DNA of 9,747 nucleotides. It comes from a bacterium. GTDB taxonomy: Bacteria > Patescibacteria > Dojkabacteria > JAKAPS01 > JAJZLI01. Position numbers and translations under genes: made by a program. The stretch spans positions 1 to 9,747 of the forward strand of contig JAJZDR010000047.1 in the NCBI GenBank assembly GCA_021805885.1, given 5' to 3'. Below the pieces are notes generated by a model. The model was given only the letters and a program-made list of their open reading frames with translations, ran no database searches and was not told where the DNA came from. Within the stretch, counting starts at the first letter, position 1. Each line of letters opens with the position of its first letter. Below are positions 1-4,562 of the stretch, one piece after another.

Positions 1-111
1 TATTTCATGGACAATAATTAAGGCTTCATGTTTAAGTTCATCATCAGGATAAGTTAAATAACAGGAAATTGCTCCTTCTCTAGTATCGATAGTGATCATT
101 TTATTATTCAT
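1..111 (-). CDS. Dienelactone-hydrolase-like protein, N-terminal fragment (cut by window edge)
   Basis: Only the first 37 codons are inside the window, reading leftwards from an ATG at 111-109. The visible protein begins MNNKMITIDTREGAISCYL and ends at ALIIVHEI. An N-terminal strand of the type 'I.....G.I..YL..P', followed by a hydrophobic strand leading into 'HE.', is typical of dienelactone hydrolase family alpha/beta hydrolases, where the next residues are normally WG or FG. The catalytic Cys/Ser, Asp and His would lie outside the window, so activity and substrate cannot be judged. The gene follows the PIG-L-like gene on the same strand after 40 nt. A weak -10-like TACTAT at 124-119 ends 7 nt before the ATG, so it may also have its own promoter. 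An in-frame Met at codon 5 is an alternative start. The family call rests on a short N-terminus only. Confidence 0.62.
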   Translation of the reverse strand, partial: MNNKMITIDTREGAISCYLTYPDDELKHEALIIVHEI

Positions 112-151
112 ACTTTAGATAGTATGTATAATATATTAAAATTAAATGAAT

Positions 152-865
152 TTAATCCCTTATTTGAATTTTTATAAAGGCTTCTGCGTATTTATATTCT
201 TTAGATTCTCTACCTACCATCTCACTCATAGATATTACATGAGATTTTAGATTTTCAAAATCATCATACTGACTTTTATGTTGTCTTAAAGCTTCAATTT
301 TTAATTCTATGGTATCAGTGATATCAATAAATGTATTAAGTCCTTCTCTATCAAAGCTAATGAGATATAGCTCTTTTACTTTATGTGGTTCTAGTCCTTC
401 TTTTAAAAGTTCTGGAAAGGACATGAGATTCCTTGAATATGGAAATACAGAGAACATGGTAGCCTTTCCAGCTTCAATATGATCAGGATGATTTATATAT
501 CCAAATTCAGCATTATATAAAATTTTAGGATCCATTGTTATTACAATGTCAGGTTTTATTGTCCTTATAATTCTTACTATTTTCTCTCTAACATCATCAT
601 TATCTTTTAACTCTCCATCCTTAAAATTACCAAAAAATACTTTTTTAACTCCTAATACTTTTGCTGCGTTCTGCTCTTCCTCTGCTCTGATTTTAGCAAG
701 ATCCTCTCCGTTGGTATCTTCAATGTTAGATCCCCTACTTCCATCTGTTAGGATAAGATAGTAAGCTGTAGCACCTTCCTTGACCCATTTTGAGATAGTT
801 CCAGAACATCCAAATTCTAGATCGTCTTCATGTGCTGATACAGCTAAAATAATTCTATCTTTCAT
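152..865 (-). CDS. PIG-L/LmbE-family zinc-dependent deacetylase
   Basis: This is a 237-aa protein of the PIG-L (LmbE-like) fold, a family that removes N-acetyl groups from amino sugars or related conjugates using a metal ion. The N-terminal metal motif is AHEDDLEFGCSG (residues 11-22), matching AHPDDxExxxxG, with H12 and D15 as expected ligands. The third ligand motif HPDH is at 126-129. Family-typical RAEEE (60-64) and EALRQHKSQ (192-200 region) are also present. Length is normal for a single-domain member. Glu13 replaces the usual Pro of AHPDD. No signal peptide is evident, so it is probably cytoplasmic. It lies 25 nt downstream of the 68-aa gene and 40 nt upstream of the dienelactone-hydrolase-like gene, suggesting cotranscription. 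No Shine-Dalgarno is seen before the ATG. The substrate is unknown: family members act on GlcNAc-type glycolipids, mycothiol/bacillithiol precursors and chitobiose, and nothing nearby selects among these. Confidence 0.88.
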   Translation of the reverse strand: MKDRIILAVSAHEDDLEFGCSGTISKWVKEGATAYYLILTDGSRGSNIEDTNGEDLAKIRAEEEQNAAKVLGVKKVFFGNFKDGELKDNDDVREKIVRIIRTIKPDIVITMDPKILYNAEFGYINHPDHIEAGKATMFSVFPYSRNLMSFPELLKEGLEPHKVKELYLISFDREGLNTFIDITDTIELKIEALRQHKSQYDDFENLKSHVISMSEMVGRESKEYKYAEAFIKIQIRD

Positions 866-890
866 GATGTTTTTAAAAAAATAACTGGAT

Positions 891-1097
891 TTAAACTACT
901 TTCTCTTCTAATGCTTCATCTATAATAACTATCATGTCTCTAGAATCACCCCTCCCTCTCGCCTCTTGTACTATACCTAACAATTCTTCTGGAATAGTAA
1001 AACTGTGGTTATCTGTTTTAGGTTTTATATGGCGGAATATAGGTTTACTAACACGAATGCCTATAGGAGTACCTGGTTCAAATCTTTCACTTTCCAT
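891..1097 (-). CDS. Small hypothetical protein, 68 aa
   Basis: I do not recognise this protein. It is a 68-aa, soluble-looking, charged polypeptide starting MESERFEPGTPIGIRV. It has a basic central segment (RHIKPKTDN), a likely helix around EELLGIVQEARGRGD, and an acidic-then-hydrophobic C-terminus ending in DEALEEKVV. There are no cysteines, no membrane segment and no recognisable domain. Three things favour a real gene: it lies in the same direction as its neighbours with 33-nt and 25-nt gaps; a perfect TATAAT precedes its ATG by 7 nt; and the overlapping opposite-strand frame is hydrophobic and runs into the 126-aa gene. The spacing implies an mRNA starting at or next to the ATG (leaderless), possibly in addition to read-through from the 126-aa gene. 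It may be the first gene of the transcript that also carries the deacetylase. Confidence 0.66.
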   Translation of the reverse strand: MESERFEPGTPIGIRVSKPIFRHIKPKTDNHSFTIPEELLGIVQEARGRGDSRDMIVIIDEALEEKVV

Positions 1098-1134
1098 AAC
1101 CTGTATTATAATACAAATTTATATACATATTCAA
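1095..1134 (-). promoter_or_regulatory. Promoter of the 68-aa gene, predicted leaderless
   Basis: On the minus strand, TTGAAT (1134-1129) is followed after 18 bp by a perfect TATAAT (1110-1105), then ACAGGTT and the ATG at 1097-1095. A start site about 7 nt after the -10 falls on the ATG itself, leaving no room for a ribosome binding site. The -35 hexamer includes the TGA stop codon of the upstream 126-aa gene (1133-1131). Confidence 0.6.
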
Positions 1135-1511
1135 TTACTCATCCCTCCCACCTTAGGATTAGCTAGTATATCATTCACCTCAAAATGATCTACTTCCACA
1201 GTTGGCCTGTTTGATAGTGCAGTATAACCATCATATAGAACTCTAAAGAGAGTTTCTGATAGCTTATCTTCAATAGAATGTGCTCGATTCTGAGAATCTT
1301 TTGATAACACAGCTAGTTCTATTGATACATCTTCTAAACTTGTTTCTGATTTGAATAGTTCTGTTTGCAGAGACACAATTAAAACTCCGATCTGGTGTCC
1401 TAAAGCTTTATTTTTAGTGTTGCTATATAAATTTGATACTTCATGGAATTTATCTCTTATAATATCTATAGGTGATTTTTCTTGTACTTGTAATTGTCTT
1501 TCTGTCTCCAT
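1131..1511 (-). CDS. Hypothetical protein, 126 aa
   Basis: I do not recognise this protein. It is a 126-aa soluble polypeptide with no cysteines and no membrane segment. It is rich in Glu, Ser, Asn and Leu, and residues roughly 15-100 look mainly helical (for example IDIIRDKFHEVSNLYSN and IEDKLSETLFRVLYDGYTAL). The C-terminal 25 residues look extended and end in KVGGMSN before a TGA stop. The gene heads the minus-strand run and is divergent from the peptidase-S51 gene, with only 39 bp between the two start codons. No Shine-Dalgarno is visible. Possible -10 elements on this strand are TATGAA (1522-1517, 5 nt from the ATG) and the minus-strand half of the palindrome TATAATTATA (1548-1543). The opposite-strand frame at 1351-1533 is short and lacks support. 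Function is unknown. Confidence 0.68.
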   Translation of the reverse strand: METERQLQVQEKSPIDIIRDKFHEVSNLYSNTKNKALGHQIGVLIVSLQTELFKSETSLEDVSIELAVLSKDSQNRAHSIEDKLSETLFRVLYDGYTALSNRPTVEVDHFEVNDILANPKVGGMSN

Positions 1512-1515
1512 ACCA

Positions 1516-1551
1516 TTTCATAGGGTAAAATAAATTGGTATAATTATATCA
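1516..1551 (+). promoter_or_regulatory. Extended -10 promoter of the peptidase-S51-like gene, predicted leaderless
   Basis: TGG directly precedes TATAAT (1539-1544), making an extended -10 (TGnTATAAT). Six nt later is the ATG at 1551. The best -35 at 17-bp spacing, TTTCAT at 1516-1521, is poor, as is common with extended -10 promoters. The expected start site coincides with the ATG, so the mRNA should have no leader. The -10 lies in the 10-bp palindrome TATAATTATA (1539-1548), which also presents TATAAT on the minus strand towards the divergent 126-aa gene. Confidence 0.62.
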
Positions 1552-2309
1552 TGTATAAAATTATATTAGTAGGATCTGGGGAATTTACACCTTCAATGTA
1601 TGAAGTTGACAAATTCTTAATTTCCCAATTTCAAAAAAAGATAAAAGTTATGATAGTTCCTACTGCAGCAGGAAAGGAAAAAGATTATAGAAAATGGATA
1701 TTAGATGGTAAAGAACATTTTGATAACCTAAATATTGAATCTTTAGGAGTTGATATAGTAAAAAGAGAAGACGCATTTAAAGAGGATTATATAAAACTAT
1801 TAGAATATGTAGATTTTGTATACTTTTCTGGAGGAGACCCAGTTTATCTTTTAAATACTTTAGAAGATACTCCATTTTTAAATGCAGTTATAGATAGATA
1901 TAGAGATGATAAAATAATATTAGCTGGTTCATCAGCTGGAGCTATGATGATGGGAAGTTTTATTCCATCAAATTTAATTAAAAATTTCTTAACTTTTAAA
2001 GGTTTAAATATAGACTGGAATAAATCTTTAGGTTTAGTAAATTTCATTATCATTCCTCACTTTGATAAATTTTCAAAGATGTTAAATTTTAAAGGATTTG
2101 GATCCAATGGATCTGGATTCAAATATTTGAAAAATAAATTTAGAGGAAATTTAAAAGATACTATTATAGTAGGTGTTGATGAGGATACTGCACTAATAAG
2201 TAAGGATAGTGTAGAGTTTAAAGTTATTGGAAAATCCTATGTTCATATATTCGCTCAAAACCTAGATAATAAAGAATATAAATCTGGAGATATATTTAAA
2301 ATACAATAG
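1551..2309 (+). CDS. Peptidase S51 / cyanophycinase-PepE-like serine hydrolase
   Basis: This 252-aa protein has the class-I-amidotransferase-like fold of peptidase family S51, which includes PepE (an aspartyl dipeptidase) and cyanophycinase. Visible landmarks are the N-terminal strand KIILVGSGEFTP (3-14), FSGGDPVYLL (92-101), the nucleophile elbow GSSAGAM (126-132) with Ser128 in the G-x-S-A-G position, PHFDKF (169-174) with His170 as the likely catalytic His, and GVDEDTAL (208-215), which is widely conserved in the family. There is no signal peptide, so it is probably cytoplasmic. The predicted role is peptide or isoaspartyl-bond hydrolysis. No cyanophycin synthetase is present nearby, so the substrate is open. 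The start is fixed by an extended -10 ending 6 nt upstream. It ends with TAG and is followed by a T-rich gap before the membrane-protein gene. The ORF codes throughout with no break. Confidence 0.87.
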   Translation: MYKIILVGSGEFTPSMYEVDKFLISQFQKKIKVMIVPTAAGKEKDYRKWILDGKEHFDNLNIESLGVDIVKREDAFKEDYIKLLEYVDFVYFSGGDPVYLLNTLEDTPFLNAVIDRYRDDKIILAGSSAGAMMMGSFIPSNLIKNFLTFKGLNIDWNKSLGLVNFIIIPHFDKFSKMLNFKGFGSNGSGFKYLKNKFRGNLKDTIIVGVDEDTALISKDSVEFKVIGKSYVHIFAQNLDNKEYKSGDIFKIQ

Positions 2310-2375
2310 ACTTATTATTTTTTTTATACTTCATTTAAATATATGATTACATAGAAAATATTTTGTAGATTTCTA

Positions 2376-3065
2376 ATGAAATCACTTGTCGTATGGTTGT
2401 ATCTTTGTTACAGTAGATGTGTAATGTTTGATGTTATATTTAATAAAATATTGTCATTCAAATCTATCCCTATACAAAACTCAAAACCAAATTTGTTAAG
2501 AGATTTTATATATAGTCAATTATCCTTATTATTATTTTTGTTTGTGTCTTTTTTAATTACACCTGTTGTTGTATTCACTAATGAAGGAGTAAGTGCTTTT
2601 GGTATTAATATTAAAACTATAGTTCCCTATGCCATTGGATATTTTTTGTGTAGTTACTTTCTTGGTAGGTCAGTTAAGTATATTGTACATGATAGCGAAC
2701 CATATAAATCCATATTTTATGCTATGAACTCTATAGCAATATTATTTGTTGCTCTGGTATTTACTCCATATGCTATAAATACATCTTTTAATTGGATACA
2801 TACTATTATATCAACATTATTGTTTCTTATAGAACTTGGTCTTGTTATTTATTTAGTATCAATTAGTAAAAAGAGAGTTATAAATACATTACTAATTATT
2901 GGACAGATATTATCTGGTATTATTGCTATGTTTTCAGTTAATCCATCTTCAGTAACTCCAGGAGGGCTAGATCTTCTTCTTCAAGGTGAATTTCTTTTTC
3001 AGTTATTTTTTGTATTTATAATTTTAAATACTTTATCAAAGTATAAAATTAATTATACTCAATGA
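2376..3065 (+). CDS. Six-TM integral membrane protein of unknown function
   Basis: I do not recognise the family. The 229-aa reading frame holds six likely transmembrane helices at about residues 46-67, 77-98, 114-135, 142-163, 168-188 and 200-220, joined by short loops. Basic loop residues include KK near 165. A roughly 45-residue N-terminal segment precedes TM1. An in-frame ATG at 2424 (residue 17, MFDVIFNK) is a plausible alternative start, because the first 16 residues (MKSLVVWLYLCYSRC) look unlike a usual N-terminus. Neither start has a clear Shine-Dalgarno or good -10 element. The gene is 66 nt downstream of the S51 gene on the same strand. Its TGA stop overlaps the stop of the convergent GlsB-like gene by 7 bp. 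Function is unknown, and no catalytic motif is visible. Confidence 0.75.
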   Translation: MKSLVVWLYLCYSRCVMFDVIFNKILSFKSIPIQNSKPNLLRDFIYSQLSLLLFLFVSFLITPVVVFTNEGVSAFGINIKTIVPYAIGYFLCSYFLGRSVKYIVHDSEPYKSIFYAMNSIAILFVALVFTPYAINTSFNWIHTIISTLLFLIELGLVIYLVSISKKRVINTLLIIGQILSGIIAMFSVNPSSVTPGGLDLLLQGEFLFQLFFVFIILNTLSKYKINYTQ

Positions 3066-3322
3066 GAATTATTTGATTTTTTTCCTGAGAATGATCTTCC
3101 TATAGCTATAAGTATTACGGCTCCAATAAAGGCGACTAGTATACTATATATATTAAAACCTGTAACCCATGATGCTCCAAAAAGATTCATAACAAATCCT
3201 CCTACAAAAGCTCCTATTATTCCCAAAATTATATCCATAATGATTCCGCCTGAACCTTTGGAAACCATTGATGCTAACCATCCTGCAATTAATCCTAAAA
3301 TAATCCATGTAATTATACTCAC
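3059..3322 (-). CDS. GlsB/YeaQ/YmgE-family small membrane protein (transglycosylase-associated)
   Basis: This 87-aa, Gly- and Ile-rich protein has three membrane segments at about 3-20, 28-49 and 57-75, and a polar tail ending KKSNNSH. It closely follows the GlsB/YeaQ/YmgE pattern: W..LGLIAGWLA near the N-terminus, a Gly-rich loop, ILGIIGAFVGGFV, and a terminal helix. Family members are small stress-associated inner-membrane proteins of unclear molecular role. The reading frame extends to a TTG at 3337-3335. I prefer the GTG at 3322-3320 because SIITWIILGLIAGW then starts where family members start, and GAGG lies 9 nt upstream of it. A TATAAT (3347-3342) would give a short leader to the GTG, or a leaderless message only for the TTG. 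The gene converges on the six-TM gene with overlapping stop codons. Confidence 0.83.
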   Translation of the reverse strand: MSIITWIILGLIAGWLASMVSKGSGGIIMDIILGIIGAFVGGFVMNLFGASWVTGFNIYSILVAFIGAVILIAIGRSFSGKKSNNSH

Positions 3323-3334
3323 ACAAGTTATCCT

Positions 3335-3347
3335 CAATAAAATTATA
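3335..3347 (-). promoter_or_regulatory. -10 element and possible Shine-Dalgarno of the GlsB-like gene
   Basis: On the minus strand a perfect TATAAT (3347-3342) sits 4 nt before the TTG (3337) and 19 nt before the preferred GTG (3322). A start site about 7 nt after the -10 gives a leader of about 12 nt that contains GAGG, 9 nt before the GTG. This is the one gene here with a plausible ribosome binding site. No convincing -35 is visible. Confidence 0.45.
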
Positions 3348-3427
3348 ACTCTAGTTTAGCTATTGAACATTAAGCCTATATGAAATTTAGATTAATATGT
3401 TAAGTAGAAAAATATCTAAAAATTGTG

Positions 3428-3441
3428 TAAAATTGTATCTT
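3428..3441 (+). promoter_or_regulatory. Possible -10 element of trhO supporting the internal start
   Basis: TAAAAT (3428-3433) ends 8 nt before the ATG at 3442, which is the start expected from family alignment. There is no Shine-Dalgarno and the -35 region is poor. The spacing matches the other predicted leaderless genes in the window, but the match is weaker. Confidence 0.35.
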
Positions 3442-4323
3442 ATGAATAGAGTAATTCTTTATTATAAATACATAAAAATAGATAATCCTAAGGCTTTTTT
3501 GAAAAGTCAAAAAAAACTTTGTTTAAAATTAAACCTTAAAGGAAGGATAATTATATCTTGGGAGGGTTTAAATGGGACATTGTCAGGGCCTAAAAATAGT
3601 ATAGAGGTTTATAAAAATACCCTACTAGAAGATACCAGATTTTCTGATGTTGTGTTTAAAGAGAGTGATATTAGGGGTGATATATTTCCAAAATTGTCAA
3701 TAAAAATAAGGAAAGAGATAGTAACTTTAAAAGAAAAGATTGATATTGTATCTAAAGGAAGCAAAAAGGGAAAATATATTTCACCAGAAGATTTCCATAA
3801 TATAATAGCTAATAAAAATGATGAAACTATAATTTTAGATGCGAGAAATAATTATGAATCACTAATAGGAAGATTTAAAGGTGCAATTACTCCTGATATT
3901 GATAATTTTAGAGATTTACCTCAATATGTGGAAAATCTTAAAGGTTATAAAGATAAAAAAATTGTTATGTACTGTACAGGAGGAGTTAGATGTGAGAAGG
4001 CATCTGCCCTACTCATAAAGAGAGGTTTTAAAGATGTTTATCAGTTAAAAGAAGGTATACTAAATTATGCTAAATACTATCCGGCAGATTTTGAAGGAAA
4101 ATGTTATGTTTTTGATAAACGGATAGCTATACCTCTAGATAAAAATAATGTAAAAATAATTTCAAGATGTAAACATTGTAATACAATTTCTGATATTTAT
4201 ATAAATTGTAGTAATAAAAAATGTAACATGCAATTTATATCATGTAAGAATTGTATTAAAGAATTTAACCATACTTGTTCTCGTGATTGTAAAAGTTTGA
4301 TAAATATTAGTATTTCAAGTTAA
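3442..4323 (+). CDS. trhO: tRNA uridine(34) hydroxylase TrhO (rhodanese family, UPF0176)
   Basis: TrhO proteins use O2 to hydroxylate U34 of certain tRNAs to 5-hydroxyuridine in the cytoplasm. The protein has an N-terminal acylphosphatase-like domain (1-95: RVILYYKY, GRIIISWEGLNGTLSG), a rhodanese domain (about 113-215) with active loop YCTGGVRCEKAS holding Cys178 and Arg183, and a C-terminal zinc-type domain with eight cysteines (243, 246, 256, 261, 268, 271, 279, 283). I use the ATG at 3442 (293 aa) rather than the upstream in-frame ATG at 3397. MNRVILYYKYIKIDNP aligns with the usual family start, the extra 15 residues look unlike coding sequence, and a TAAAAT lies 8 nt upstream. The C-terminus is shorter than in E. 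coli TrhO. All expected rhodanese and cysteine motifs are present, so it should be functional. Flanking gaps of about 120 and 240 bp suggest it is transcribed alone. Confidence 0.92.
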   Translation: MNRVILYYKYIKIDNPKAFLKSQKKLCLKLNLKGRIIISWEGLNGTLSGPKNSIEVYKNTLLEDTRFSDVVFKESDIRGDIFPKLSIKIRKEIVTLKEKIDIVSKGSKKGKYISPEDFHNIIANKNDETIILDARNNYESLIGRFKGAITPDIDNFRDLPQYVENLKGYKDKKIVMYCTGGVRCEKASALLIKRGFKDVYQLKEGILNYAKYYPADFEGKCYVFDKRIAIPLDKNNVKIISRCKHCNTISDIYINCSNKKCNMQFISCKNCIKEFNHTCSRDCKSLINISISS

Positions 4324-4562
4324 CATAATAATATACTTCCTATTAAAATTTTATTATTAAACATATTGGATCTTGTAAATCATTTTGTTTAGTCTAAACT
4401 AGTTATTGAAGCTTGGGGTAGCTGGTAGAATATTCTATTTTTAATATGCTCTAGTAGTGATTTTAGTTTTAACAATTTCCAATAATTAAATTCATATTAT
4501 TAAAATAACAATTTTTTATATGTTATTGCAAAAATAAATATATTGTGATAATATCACCAGCA
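4324..4562. other. Intergenic region between trhO and the surface-protein gene
   Basis: About 240 bp of AT-rich sequence with no gene that I can support. It contains a perfect 12-bp palindrome TAGAATATTCTA (4426-4437) followed by TTTTT. With no loop it would make a poor RNA hairpin, so it could equally be an operator-like site or chance. The promoter of the downstream gene lies at the right end. A tRNA-like stretch near 4415-4430 lacks a T-arm and is not a tRNA. Confidence 0.5.
4544..4552 (+). promoter_or_regulatory. Extended -10 promoter of the surface-protein gene
   Basis: TGTGATAAT (4544-4552) is an extended -10: TG, one base, then GATAAT with five of six consensus bases. It ends 10 nt before the ATG at 4563. 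The GTG start possible at 4545 lies inside this promoter element, which argues for the ATG. The TTGCAA at 4526-4531 is a weak -35 with 15-bp spacing. The predicted leader is 0-4 nt, with no Shine-Dalgarno. Confidence 0.5.

Noticed and set aside
934..1188. Plus-strand open frame of 84 codons.
   Set aside because: It overlaps two better-supported minus-strand genes, has a hydrophobic unlikely composition and no promoter or ribosome binding site.
2290..2344. An 11-nt inverted repeat ATATATTTAAA / TTTAAATATAT and a run of eight T (2318-2325) after the S51 gene.
   Set aside because: The stem is entirely A-T with a 33-nt loop and the T run lies inside the loop, so it is not a credible terminator; chance is likely at this base composition.
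3397..3441. Upstream ATG for trhO, adding 15 residues.
   Set aside because: The added residues do not match the family N-terminus, whereas the ATG at 3442 does and has a -10-like element just upstream.
4411..4480. A possible tRNA suggested by GGGGTAGCTGGTAGAA, which resembles a tRNA D-arm.
   Set aside because: There is no matching acceptor stem, no anticodon arm and no GGTTCGA-type T-arm downstream, so it is not a tRNA.
4545..4562. GTG start for the surface protein, adding six residues.
   Set aside because: The GTG lies inside the extended -10 element, and the ATG at 4563 gives a canonical signal peptide with a short basic n-region.
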